From Clostridia bacterium (lineage in GTDB: Bacteria > Bacillota > Clostridia > Oscillospirales > Acutalibacteraceae), in contig JAFQOJ010000045.1 of the NCBI GenBank assembly GCA_017403265.1, positions 1 through 36,941 on the forward strand: DNA of 36,941 bases. The letters are read 5' to 3'. Positions 7,779-15,985 of the stretch are shown here, piece after piece. Made by a program: the position numbers and the translations under genes. Numbering within the stretch: the stretch's first letter is position 1; each line of letters starts with the position of its first letter. Under the pieces are notes generated by a model. It worked only from the letters and a program-made list of their open reading frames with translations. It did no database searches and was not told the DNA's origin.

Positions 7779-9563
7779 ATGGCAATACCACATGAGGTTA
7801 TTGAAGAAATTAAGTATAAAAACGATATTGAAACTACCATTTCGCAGTATGTAAATTTAAAGCGTAGGGGTAAAAACCTTGTGGGTTTGTGCCCGTTCCA
7901 CAGCGAAAAAACACCTTCTTTTACAATCTACCCCGAAAACGGCTCGTTTTATTGCTTTGGTTGCGGTGTTGGTGGCGATGTTATCACCTTTACGGGTCTT
8001 ATTGAAAATTTGGATTATGTTGAATCGGTAAAGCTTTTAGCCGAAAAAAGCGGAATCACACTCCCGCAAGACGGATATGACGATTCTATGCAAAGGCTTA
8101 GAAACCGTATTTATGATATTAACCGCGAAAGTGCAAAGTTTTTCCATAATTATTTAATGAGTGAAGACGGGAAATGGGCTTTGCAGTATTTAACGGGTAG
8201 GGGCCTTACCCTTAAAACCATTAAACAGTTTGGCTTGGGCGCCGCGCCTGACAGTTGGGATGCCCTTATAAAGCATTTAAAGGATAAAGGATTTACAATA
8301 AACGAAATGATTACCGCAAATGTTATAGGCAAAAGCCAAAGGGGCAGTTATTACGACCGCTTTAGAAAACGCGTAATGTTTCCTATAATAAATATACGCG
8401 GTAATGTGGTTGGCTTTAGCGGACGAGCTATGCCAGGGGACGATAAGGCGGGCGGTAAGTATGTAAATACATCGGATACCCCTGTTTATAAAAAAAGCGA
8501 AAACCTATTCGGTATTAACTATGCTAAAAACAACTGTAGCGAGCAGATAATTTTGGTAGAAGGTAATATGGATGTAATTTCACTCCATCAAGCAGGCTTT
8601 ACCAATGCGGTAGCACCCTTAGGAACCGCCTTTACGCCTGAGCAGGTAAACCTTATAGCACGTTACACAAAGGAAATAGTTTTGATGCTTGATTCCGATG
8701 CGGCAGGTCAAAAGGCAATTGCCCGCGCAACGCAGCTTTTAGAAAAATCGGGTCTTAATATAAGGGTGGTAGTAATACCAAACGGTAAAGACCCTGACGA
8801 GTTTATTAAAAACAACGGTCCTGACCGTTTTAAAGCGTTACTTACAGGTGCTGTAAGCGATATTGAGTATAAACTGCTGATGGCGGCTGACGGGCTTTTA
8901 CTTGATACCGATGACGGAAGGCTTAAATACCTTAATAAAGCGGCACAGATACTGTCTTCTACCAACGATTCTATGACGAGGGATATATATATAGGTCGCC
9001 TTTGTGAAAAGTACAGTGTATCCCGTACGGCGCTTACCGAAAAGGTTAATGAATACCGCCGCCAAAACAAAAACAAAGCCGAAAAAAAGGAAATAAACGA
9101 TATTCTCCGTCCTAAGTATACTAAGGACGATATAAACCCTGAAAGGCGACTGTCGGTTAAAGGCGTTGCCGCTGAAGAAATGGTTTTATCGGTACTGCTT
9201 CAGCATCCCGACTTTATAGCAAATGCTTATGAAGCATTACCGATTGATAAAATGATTACCGATTTAAACCGCAGGGTGTATAAGTGCTTAATCGAGTCTT
9301 ATGAAAACGGGGGAGCGGTAGATATATCGGTTTTTGCGCAAAGCTTTTCTGTGGGTGAAGTTGGGTATTTGGTAACACTTCAAAATAACGATAAAGCAGG
9401 AAATAACGCAAAAACCGTATTAAATGACTGTATAAAGGTAATATTAGAAGAGTATAAGCGATTAAATTCTTCTAGCCCTAAGGAACAAACGGTTGAAAAT
9501 TGGGCATCACAGTTACAAGAAATAATAAAAAACAAACAAAAAGGGAATGGTAAAAATGGCTGA
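7779..9563 (+). CDS. dnaG: DNA primase DnaG
   Basis: DnaG makes RNA primers for lagging-strand replication with the DnaB-type helicase. The 594-residue protein has the CHC2 zinc ribbon (C38, H41, C59, C62 within [12 protein letters not shown] and YCFGCG), the RNA-polymerase-like core with TOPRIM motifs ([14 protein letters not shown] and [12 protein letters not shown], the metal-binding acidic residues) and a C-terminal helicase-binding domain from about residue 460. Length is normal. Its TGA overlaps the likely rpoD start by eight bases, consistent with translational coupling. Confidence 0.97.
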   Translation: MAIPHEVIEEIKYKNDIETTISQYVNLKRRGKNLVGLCPFHSEKTPSFTIYPENGSFYCFGCGVGGDVITFTGLIENLDYVESVKLLAEKSGITLPQDGYDDSMQRLRNRIYDINRESAKFFHNYLMSEDGKWALQYLTGRGLTLKTIKQFGLGAAPDSWDALIKHLKDKGFTINEMITANVIGKSQRGSYYDRFRKRVMFPIINIRGNVVGFSGRAMPGDDKAGGKYVNTSDTPVYKKSENLFGINYAKNNCSEQIILVEGNMDVISLHQAGFTNAVAPLGTAFTPEQVNLIARYTKEIVLMLDSDAAGQKAIARATQLLEKSGLNIRVVVIPNGKDPDEFIKNNGPDRFKALLTGAVSDIEYKLLMAADGLLLDTDDGRLKYLNKAAQILSSTNDSMTRDIYIGRLCEKYSVSRTALTEKVNEYRRQNKNKAEKKEINDILRPKYTKDDINPERRLSVKGVAAEEMVLSVLLQHPDFIANAYEALPIDKMITDLNRRVYKCLIESYENGGAVDISVFAQSFSVGEVGYLVTLQNNDKAGNNAKTVLNDCIKVILEEYKRLNSSSPKEQTVENWASQLQEIIKNKQKGNGKNG

Positions 9564-10599
9564 TACAAAAATTAACGACAACAAAGAAAAAGAATTTGAA
9601 AATCAAGAGTTTGAGTTAAGCACAGGCATTGACGATATTGAAAATGCACCCGACGATTTGGATGAGCTTGCTTCCGAACCGCCTACATTTGATATTGACT
9701 ATGATGAAGAGCCTACAGAAGATGATTTAAAAGAGGTTGATGTTGAGCAGATTGATGATACTGCGCTTGAGAATATGTCGCTTGACGACCCTGTTAAAGT
9801 ATATCTTCGCGAAATCGGCCGAGTTCCGCTTTTGTCAAGTGATGAAGAAATAGAGCTTGCTATTAAAATTGCCGAAGGTAATGAATATGCTAAACAGCGC
9901 CTTACCGAAGCAAACTTACGTCTTGTTGTAAGTATCGCTAAAAAATATGTTGGTAGAGGTATGTACTTTTTAGACCTTATTCAAGAGGGTAATGTGGGTC
10001 TTATTAAGGCGGTTGATAAGTTTGACTACACCAAGGGCTTTAAGTTTTCAACCTACGCTACTTGGTGGATAAGACAAGCTATAACCCGCGCTATTGCCGA
10101 CCAAGCCCGTACTATACGCATTCCTGTTCATATGGTGGAAACCATTAACCGTTTAAAGAAAATTCAAAGTCAGCTTTTACACGAAAACGGCTTTGAGCCC
10201 TCTGAAGAGCTTATTGCTGAAAAAATGGAACTACCTGTTGAGCGTGTCAGAGAAATCATGCGTGTTGCTCAAGAGCCTGTCTCTATGGAAACTCCTATAG
10301 GCCCTGAAGAAGACTCGCGCTTAATGGACTTTATTCGTGATGAGGATGCTTTAGCACCTGACGAAGCGGCTTTAAAAACCATTACCAATGAAGATATTGA
10401 CGGCGTTTTAAAAACCCTTTCTCCGCGTGAAGAGGCGGTTATACGCCTTCGCTTCGGCTTAAAGGACGGCCGATGCCATACTTTAGAAGAAGTTGGTATG
10501 GAATTTGATGTTACAAGAGAGCGTATAAGACAGATTGAGGCTAAGGCACTTCGCAAGCTTCGTCATCCTGTTCGCAGTAATAAATTTAAAGACAGATAG
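9556..10599 (+). CDS. rpoD: RNA polymerase primary sigma factor SigA/RpoD
   Basis: This 347-residue protein is the vegetative sigma factor that recognises the TTGACA/TATAAT promoters seen throughout the window. Regions visible are 1.2 ([16 protein letters not shown]), 2.1-2.4 ([17 protein letters not shown] and [17 protein letters not shown], the -10 reader), 3 and 4 ([29 protein letters not shown], split here: helix-turn-helix for the -35). The first 75 residues are a strongly acidic low-complexity tail instead of a full region 1.1. ATG 9556 was chosen since AAGGG at 9541-9545 is ten bases upstream; the alternative ATG at 9547 is too close. dnaG-rpoD is the classic operon. Confidence 0.96.
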   Translation: MADTKINDNKEKEFENQEFELSTGIDDIENAPDDLDELASEPPTFDIDYDEEPTEDDLKEVDVEQIDDTALENMSLDDPVKVYLREIGRVPLLSSDEEIELAIKIAEGNEYAKQRLTEANLRLVVSIAKKYVGRGMYFLDLIQEGNVGLIKAVDKFDYTKGFKFSTYATWWIRQAITRAIADQARTIRIPVHMVETINRLKKIQSQLLHENGFEPSEELIAEKMELPVERVREIMRVAQEPVSMETPIGPEEDSRLMDFIRDEDALAPDEAALKTITNEDIDGVLKTLSPREEAVIRLRFGLKDGRCHTLEEVGMEFDVTRERIRQIEAKALRKLRHPVRSNKFKDR

Positions 10600-10610
10600 G
10601 AATATTTGCA

Positions 10611-10850
10611 ATGAAATTCACATATAAAACTAATGGAGTATGTTCAAGAAGTATTGATTTAGAAGTAGAAGACGGCATTGTGACAAATGTTAAATTTAAC
10701 GGCGGTTGCAATGGTAATACTCAGGGAATATCACTTCTTGTTAAGGGCATGAAGGTAGAAGATGTTATAGAAAGACTGCAGGGTATAAAATGCGGTTTTA
10801 AGGATACCTCCTGCCCTGCACAGTTAGCCGAGGCGCTTAAAACATTATAA
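10611..10850 (+). CDS. TSCPD domain-containing protein (TIGR03905-like)
   Basis: The 79-residue protein has the TSCPD signature (DTSCPAQLAEAL) at its C-terminus and a conserved NGGCNGNTQG motif in the middle. The TSCPD fold is also found at the C-terminus of class II ribonucleotide reductases and in YdfA/NrdJ-like proteins, where the cysteines may bind metal; the role of the stand-alone form is unknown. It starts 11 bases after the rpoD stop, without a separate promoter, so it likely rides on the dgt-dnaG-rpoD transcript. Confidence 0.88.
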   Translation: MKFTYKTNGVCSRSIDLEVEDGIVTNVKFNGGCNGNTQGISLLVKGMKVEDVIERLQGIKCGFKDTSCPAQLAEALKTL

Positions 10851-10910
10851 TATTTAATTTTGCACGACATTCATTGCAATGGAAAAGGAAAAATTTTTAG
10901 TAAAAAATTT

Positions 10911-10964
10911 GTCACAAAATTAAAGATTTTGTGGCGAAACAGGATTGTTTCGCCTAACCTTTTT
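10911..10964 (+). terminator. Tandem hairpins ending the rpoD/TSCPD operon
   Basis: Two perfect stem-loops sit end to end and share base 10933. The first pairs 10913-10920 with 10926-10933 (8 bp). The second pairs 10933-10941 with 10946-10954 (9 bp, loop GGAT) and is followed by TAACCTTTTTC. The second has the form of a Rho-independent terminator. They separate the TSCPD gene from the next unknown gene. Confidence 0.65.
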
Positions 10965-11007
10965 CATTATAAACCAACAAAATCTTTTGAAAGGTGGTGT
11001 GAGTAAA

Positions 11008-11538
11008 TTGGTTTTTAACGATAATGATATTAAGATTGCATCTGACAAGCCTTCGCTTGATATTAAACAAAACAGCGGAATTGGCGCTCAAGATACCTTT
11101 GCGCAAAGTGAAGCTTATAAGAAGGCAAGGGATTGGGGTATAGCAGTAGCGCGTGAGTTTATAAACGATGCCAACAAAAACCCTTTAAATGAAGAAAGCG
11201 ATTATGAAATGACGGTACAAAGAAGGCTTTTACTGTCCTTTACGGCTACTGTAGGCTTTGCCGAGTATGCCGAAAACGACGACCTTGACGGCGCCGCCCA
11301 AAAAAGCTTTTTGGATACGCTAAAGGCAGAAGATGTAAGTCTTTTTGAAACCGCACAGGATACAGGTGCTTTTTCCTTTTATTACTTGGCATTCCGCCGC
11401 GGCGGTGATACCGTTAGACGAATCGGACAAACCTTTGCTATGCTATGCTCACACGACGGGGACCCCATTTATCAGGAATTAGGCGAAGCACTATACTGTT
11501 GGTTTTTATCGGTGGTAAAGCAAGCTTTACAATCTTAA
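11008..11538 (+). CDS. Conserved-looking protein of unknown function
   Basis: I do not recognise a family. The 176-residue product is soluble, without signal peptide or membrane segments, acidic and alpha-helical in character. Two stretches look structured: a central RRLLLSFTATVGFAEYAE and a C-terminal YLAFRRGGDTVRRIGQTFA. The start is uncertain: TTG at 11008 has AAAGGTGG ten bases before it, while GTG at 10999 would be only one base from that site. It lies after the tandem hairpins and is closed by a long hairpin before the amidase gene, so it is probably monocistronic. Codon use looks like its neighbours. Confidence 0.75.
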   Translation: MVFNDNDIKIASDKPSLDIKQNSGIGAQDTFAQSEAYKKARDWGIAVAREFINDANKNPLNEESDYEMTVQRRLLLSFTATVGFAEYAENDDLDGAAQKSFLDTLKAEDVSLFETAQDTGAFSFYYLAFRRGGDTVRRIGQTFAMLCSHDGDPIYQELGEALYCWFLSVVKQALQS

Positions 11539-11551
11539 CATAATTAACATA

Positions 11552-11596
11552 AACCGTCCGTTTACTTCATATTTTGAAGTGAAAGGACGGTTTTAT
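11552..11596 (+). terminator. Long hairpin before amidase; terminator and possible ribosome-site mask
   Basis: Bases 11552-11569 pair with 11575-11592 over 18 positions with one mismatch and one G-U, around a five-base loop, followed by TTATTTA. It would terminate the unknown gene upstream. The 3' arm also contains GAAAGGA (11581-11587), the only plausible ribosome site for the amidase gene at 11599. Confidence 0.75.
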
Positions 11597-11598
11597 TT

Positions 11599-12336
11599 AT
11601 GCCAACAATATATTTAAGCCCCTCTACGCAGGAATTCAATCCCTATAACGGTGGTGGAAACGAAGAATTATATATGAACATTATCGCCGATGAAATGGAG
11701 CCTTATCTGGCAGCAAGCGGTATACAGTTTGTAAGAAATACTCCCGAGATGACTGCTGCTTCGTCTATAGCTGCTTCTAATAGCGGTAACTACGATTTAC
11801 ATTTGGCTTTGCATTCCAATGCCACCGCTTCGGGTAACGGTACAGTCAGGGGAAGTGAAGTTTATTATTACCCTTCGAGTGCCAGTGGCAAACGCTTTGC
11901 CGATATTGTGGCTAAAAATTTAAAGCTTATATACCCCTTGCCCGATAGGGTAAGAACGGTGCCTACAACCTCTTTGGGTGAAGTTGCGCGTACTAAGGCG
12001 CCCGGTGTGTTAATAGAGTTTGCTTATCACGATAACTCCGAAGATGCGCAGTGGATAAGGGATAACACCGAGCTTATTGCCGCAAATGTTGTATTATCCT
12101 TAACCGAGTACTTTGGCATTCCTTTTAATACACCGCAGCCTATAACGGTAGCAAATGTTGCTACAAACGGCGGGAATCTTAATGTAAGAACCCGCCCATC
12201 TACAGATGCGTTTATAGTGGGGCGTATTCCTAACGGAAGTGAAGTGGCTATTTATGCGCGAGTTCCCGATTGGGCTTTGGTAGAATATAACGGCATTGTG
12301 GGGTATGCAAGGGACAGTTTTATAAATTTCGATTGA
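11599..12336 (+). CDS. N-acetylmuramoyl-L-alanine amidase-like protein with SH3 domain, divergent active site
   Basis: The 245-residue protein has an Amidase_3-like domain (about 1-172) and a bacterial SH3 domain (about 178-245, with NLNVRTRPS and WALVEYNGIVGYA). Amidases of this family cut the bond between MurNAc and L-Ala in peptidoglycan using a zinc ion held by His, Glu and His plus a catalytic Glu. Here the Glu (GGGNEE), the second His (LALHSN) and the catalytic Glu (GVLIEFAYHDN) are visible, but the first His, normally in HGG or STQEHN, is replaced (STQEFN). There is no signal peptide, so export by a Sec route is not evident. It could be phage-derived or an inactive binder. Confidence 0.8.
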   Translation: MPTIYLSPSTQEFNPYNGGGNEELYMNIIADEMEPYLAASGIQFVRNTPEMTAASSIAASNSGNYDLHLALHSNATASGNGTVRGSEVYYYPSSASGKRFADIVAKNLKLIYPLPDRVRTVPTTSLGEVARTKAPGVLIEFAYHDNSEDAQWIRDNTELIAANVVLSLTEYFGIPFNTPQPITVANVATNGGNLNVRTRPSTDAFIVGRIPNGSEVAIYARVPDWALVEYNGIVGYARDSFINFD

Positions 12337-12367
12337 CACTTTAACATAAATATAGTAACATAAATAT
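12333..12367 (+). promoter_or_regulatory. Promoter with tandem repeat upstream of flippase
   Basis: TTGACA (12333-12338) overlaps the amidase stop codon and is followed after 17 bases by TAACAT (12356-12361). A 12-base direct repeat, TAACATAAATAT, occurs at 12342-12353 and 12356-12367 (period 14), so the second copy covers the -10 box. This may be an operator or chance AT-rich sequence. Confidence 0.45.
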
Positions 12368-12410
12368 GTTTAAAAGTAGTGATTGTAATTATTATGGGAA
12401 GTATAATATT

Positions 12411-13826
12411 ATGAACAAATATAAAACCTTAGTTTCAAATACGGCTTTAATAAGTCTTGGTACATTTGGCTCTAAGCTGTTGGTTTTTTTGATGGTGCGT
12501 TTTTATACCGGCCATCTTACTACCGCGCAGTACGGCACAGCCGACCTTATTACCCAAACAGCCAACCTTTTATTGCCTATAATCTCGGTAGGTATAACAG
12601 ACGGTGTTTTCCGCTTTGCTATTGACAGTAAAATTGATACAAAAAGTGTTTTTTCAAGCGGAGTTTATACCATAACGCTAGGCGGACTTGCGTTTCTTAT
12701 AATCGCGCCGCTTTTGATGCTGACACATCAGTTTGACGGCTATGTTTGGCTTATTGTGATTTATACAATGGCTTCTTGCTATCATTCTCTCGCTTCAAAG
12801 TATATTCGCGCAAGGGGTAGTACCGCATTTTTTGCAATACAGGGTATTGTTAATACTTCACTTGTAATAATACTGAATATTTTATTCTTGGCGGTTTGTG
12901 ATTTTGGTGTTACAGGCTATGTGCTTTCAGTTGCTATTGCTGATGCACTTTCAACCCTGCTTATTTTCTTCTATTCAAAGCTATGGCGCGATATTACCCT
13001 AAAGGTAGAAAAAACTATTTTAAAGGATATACTAAAATACAGTATACCAATGATACCTGCCACGATTTTTTGGTGGGTGACAAGTGTTTCCAACCGTTAT
13101 CTAGTTAACTACTTCTTTGGTGAAGAAGCTAACGGTATTTATGCGGTTTCTTATAAATTGCCTACACTTTTAACACTTATTTCTACCGTGTTTATGCAGG
13201 CGTGGCAGTTCTCCGCTGTTACTGAGTCCGAAAACGATAGACAAGAGCATATCAACTTTTTCGGTGCGGTATGGGGTTCTTTCCAAAGTGTAATGTTCCT
13301 TGTGGGTAGTGTCGTTGTGGCTTTAAGCATACCGCTTATAAAGATACTTACAACCCAAGCGTTTTATGATGCTTGGATGTATATACCAATGCTCACCGCA
13401 GCGATGATTTTCAGCGCTTTCGCTAACTTTATGGGCTCGGTTTATGTGGTTGAAAAGCGCAGTAAAAACTCATTTTTAACCACAATGTTCGGTGCTGTTG
13501 TAAATGTTGTGTTAAACCTTGTGCTTATTAAGTCGCCTCTGGGTGTTCAGGGTGCGGCTATAGCAACCTTTGCAAGCTATTTGCTTATTTTTGTTATAAG
13601 GGCTATAAACGCTTCAAAATATATTCCGTTTAATTTGTATTGGAAGAATGTTATTTTAAATACTGCTATTATCGTTTTACAAACGGTGTTTATGGTATGC
13701 AAATTACCGTTTAATATTGTGGTTCAGGTAGTAAGCATATTGTTGCTTGCATTAGTTAACTTTAAATTTATTAAGGTGTTTTTGGTTAAAATATTGTCGT
13801 TCGTGAAAGGAAAGCTAAAAAAATGA
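12411..13826 (+). CDS. Polysaccharide/oligosaccharide flippase (Wzx/MATE-like)
   Basis: The 471-residue product is a hydrophobic protein of about 12-14 membrane segments. Its start, NTALISLGTFGSKLLVFLM, with YGTADLITQTANLLLPIISVG after it, is typical of the polysaccharide biosynthesis protein family, which flips lipid-linked sugars across the membrane. No glycosyltransferases are nearby, so the cargo is unknown. ATG 12411 was chosen because GGGAA lies ten bases upstream and the first membrane segment begins soon after; an in-frame ATG at 12366 would add 15 polar residues. Its TGA overlaps the next gene's ATG by four bases. Confidence 0.88.
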   Translation: MNKYKTLVSNTALISLGTFGSKLLVFLMVRFYTGHLTTAQYGTADLITQTANLLLPIISVGITDGVFRFAIDSKIDTKSVFSSGVYTITLGGLAFLIIAPLLMLTHQFDGYVWLIVIYTMASCYHSLASKYIRARGSTAFFAIQGIVNTSLVIILNILFLAVCDFGVTGYVLSVAIADALSTLLIFFYSKLWRDITLKVEKTILKDILKYSIPMIPATIFWWVTSVSNRYLVNYFFGEEANGIYAVSYKLPTLLTLISTVFMQAWQFSAVTESENDRQEHINFFGAVWGSFQSVMFLVGSVVVALSIPLIKILTTQAFYDAWMYIPMLTAAMIFSAFANFMGSVYVVEKRSKNSFLTTMFGAVVNVVLNLVLIKSPLGVQGAAIATFASYLLIFVIRAINASKYIPFNLYWKNVILNTAIIVLQTVFMVCKLPFNIVVQVVSILLLALVNFKFIKVFLVKILSFVKGKLKK

Positions 13827-14287
13827 GTTTGATGTATAAGCTGATTATCACATTTTTGGTTTCAATGGTGCCCATTGTGGAACTTCGCGGCGGTGTGCCC
13901 ATAGCTACGGGTATGGGTTTAGAGTGGTATATCGCTTTGCCTGTTGCTATCATTGGCAATATAATCCCTGCACCTTTTATAATAATTTTCATTAAAAAGA
14001 TTTTTTCTTGGATGAGCGGTAAGAAAGGCTTTTTGGCGCGCATTGTAGTAAAAATGGAGGAAAAAGCGTATTCTAAAAAGGATACTATTGAAAAATACGG
14101 CCCTTGGGGACTTTGGCTATTTGTTGCAATACCCTTGCCTGGTACAGGTGCTTGGACGGGTGCTCTGATTGCGGCTATGATGGGGATTTCGCTTAAAAAG
14201 GCGTTCCCTGCAATTGCTACGGGTGTGGTTACCGCAGGTATTATAATGGCGTTTGTAAGCTACGGAGCGGCAGCGTTGTTGTTTTAA
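13823..14287 (+). CDS. Small multi-drug export protein family (COG2426)
   Basis: The 154-residue membrane protein contains VELRGGVPIATGMGL near the N-terminus and LFVAIPLPGTGAWTGALIA in the middle, both diagnostic of the Sm_multidrug_ex family (pfam06695), with four hydrophobic segments. The family name is historical; a true drug-export role is weakly supported, and the fold is related to DedA-type scramblase/transport proteins. It overlaps the flippase gene (ATGA), so the two are expressed together, and a shared role in lipid or glycan handling is possible. Confidence 0.85.
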   Translation: MSLMYKLIITFLVSMVPIVELRGGVPIATGMGLEWYIALPVAIIGNIIPAPFIIIFIKKIFSWMSGKKGFLARIVVKMEEKAYSKKDTIEKYGPWGLWLFVAIPLPGTGAWTGALIAAMMGISLKKAFPAIATGVVTAGIIMAFVSYGAAALLF

Positions 14288-14296
14288 AAATCAGAT

Positions 14297-14331
14297 AAAA
14301 CAGCCGATAGACGAAATGTCTATCGGCTTTA
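14297..14331. terminator. Bidirectional terminator
   Basis: Bases 14303-14312 pair perfectly with 14318-14327 (10 bp, loop GAAAT). Runs of A before and T after give a T-tract on both strands. It separates the convergent small multidrug-export and sufB-like genes. Confidence 0.9.
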
Positions 14332-14334
14332 AAA

Positions 14335-15252
14335 TTACTTCAAAAATCCATTTACTATTTGTTCTTCGGCTTGTTGCTCGGTAAGACCTAAGGTCATAAG
14401 CTTAATAAGCTGTTCACCAGCAATTTTGCCGATTGCCGCTTCGTGAATGAGGGAAGCGTCGATATGGTTAGCGGTAATCTTCGGCACCGCTGAAACATGC
14501 GCCTTATCCATTATAATAGCATCACATTCGGTGTGGCCGTTACAAATGTTATTGCCGTTTATTTCTGATAAGAAAAGCTGGCTTGAATTATCCTTTGCAA
14601 CCGAGCGTGAAACTACATTCGCGCTAGAGTTTTCACCGTCTAAATCAACTACAAAATCGGTTTCGGCATATTGTGTGCCATGAGTCATTAGCTTTTCGCG
14701 AACAATAAGGGTTGCATCCTTTTTAAGCTTTGCCTTGGTTACGCGTTTTGTATTGTCAATACCTTTAATTTGGGTGGTTTCCATTTCCATATAACCGCCC
14801 TCGTCAATGTTAACAACGGTGGTGGGGTTCATATTTTTACCACCTGTGCCGTCGCCTTCACCTACATGGCGCTCAACATACTTAACCTTTGAATTTTTAC
14901 CAATAAAAAAGCTGTGTATACCGTCGTGGCGGGATTCTTCACTTCCGCAATTGTGAATACCGCAGCCTGCAACTATCTCTACATCACAGTCGTCACCTAT
15001 AATAAAATCGTTATAAACGGTTTCTTTAATACCGCTTTCACTTATAATTACAGGGATGTGAACCTTTTCATTTTTGGTGCCGGCTTTAATAATAATTTCA
15101 ATGCCGGGGGCACCGTCTTTTTCTTTTATGAGTACATTTTCGGTAACATTTCTTGAAGCCAAGGCACCGTTGGCGCGGATATTGTAAGCGCCGTTAGGGG
15201 TGCCGTCAATATCGGCTATCATTTTCAGTAAATCTAATTCGTAATTTTCCAT
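14335..15252 (-). CDS. SufB/SufD-family Fe-S scaffold protein, minimal (SmsB-like)
   Basis: The 305-residue protein belongs to the SufB/SufD family but is much shorter than classical SufB (about 470). It has the conserved beta-helix core and the motif GCGIHNCGSEESRHDG with C97, C102 and H109, candidate cluster ligands. With SufC it matches the two-gene SUF-like minimal (SMS) system of anaerobes, in which a SufB-like scaffold and SufC ATPase build Fe-S clusters. No cysteine desulfurase (SufS) or SufU is nearby. ATG 15252 was chosen over GTG 15264: it follows GTGAGGATTAAT and starts one base after the sufC stop. Confidence 0.88.
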   Translation of the reverse strand: MENYELDLLKMIADIDGTPNGAYNIRANGALASRNVTENVLIKEKDGAPGIEIIIKAGTKNEKVHIPVIISESGIKETVYNDFIIGDDCDVEIVAGCGIHNCGSEESRHDGIHSFFIGKNSKVKYVERHVGEGDGTGGKNMNPTTVVNIDEGGYMEMETTQIKGIDNTKRVTKAKLKKDATLIVREKLMTHGTQYAETDFVVDLDGENSSANVVSRSVAKDNSSQLFLSEINGNNICNGHTECDAIIMDKAHVSAVPKITANHIDASLIHEAAIGKIAGEQLIKLMTLGLTEQQAEEQIVNGFLK

Positions 15253-15253
15253 A

Positions 15254-15985
15254 TTAATCCTCACAGTTTGCAGTAAGTACCTTGCAGGCCATATTGGCTT
15301 TGCCTAAAAGCTCGGGAAGAATATCGTCTTTTTTGCCTTCCTGCGCTACAGAGCCGTTTGCCAAAACAATAACCTTATCGGCAATATTTAAAATACGCTC
15401 TTGGTGGGAGATTATTATAATAGAGCCACCGAGGGTGTCGTTCATTTTTTCAAAAACCTTAATAAGATTGTTAAAGCTCCAAAGGTCAATACCTGCTTCG
15501 GGTTCGTCAAAAATTGATACCGTAGTACCCCTTGCCATAACGGTTGCGATTTCGATTCTTTTCAGCTCACCGCCCGATAGTGAAGCGTTAACTTCGCGGT
15601 TAATGTAGTCCCTTGCGCACAGTCCTACCTGTGAAAGATAAGCACAAGCATCACTTACGCTTATATCCTGTCCTGCGGCAAGGCTTATAAGGTCGTGCAC
15701 CGTAATTCCTTTAAAGCGAACGGGCTGTTGAAAGGCAAAGCTGATGCCTTTTTTTGCACGCTCGGTTATGGAGAGGTTTGTAATATCCTCACCGTTTAAA
15801 AGTATTTGACCGCTTTGTGGGGTGATAATGCCTGCAATAACCTTGGCTAAGGTGGATTTACCGCCGCCGTTAGGACCTGTAATTACCACAAAGCCCTCGT
15901 CAATTTTAAGGTTTATATCTTTTAATATTTGTTTTTGTCCGTCTTCATTTTCCGCTGAAAACGAGATGTTTTTTAGCTCTAACAT
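15254..15985 (-). CDS. sufC: Fe-S assembly ATPase SufC (SmsC-like)
   Basis: SufC is the ABC-type ATPase that drives conformational change of the SufB scaffold. The 243-residue product has Walker A GPNGGGKS (37-44), the Q-loop (FAFQQPVRF), the signature LSGGELKR (136-143), Walker B VSIFDEPEAGID and the H-loop (IIISHQERIL). ATG 15985 follows AAAGGAGAATAT; the upstream in-frame extension to 16024 is rejected. The start overlaps the end of the C39-like gene by seven bases, and the sufB-like gene follows with one base between. Confidence 0.95.
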   Translation of the reverse strand: MLELKNISFSAENEDGQKQILKDINLKIDEGFVVITGPNGGGKSTLAKVIAGIITPQSGQILLNGEDITNLSITERAKKGISFAFQQPVRFKGITVHDLISLAAGQDISVSDACAYLSQVGLCARDYINREVNASLSGGELKRIEIATVMARGTTVSIFDEPEAGIDLWSFNNLIKVFEKMNDTLGGSIIIISHQERILNIADKVIVLANGSVAQEGKKDDILPELLGKANMACKVLTANCED

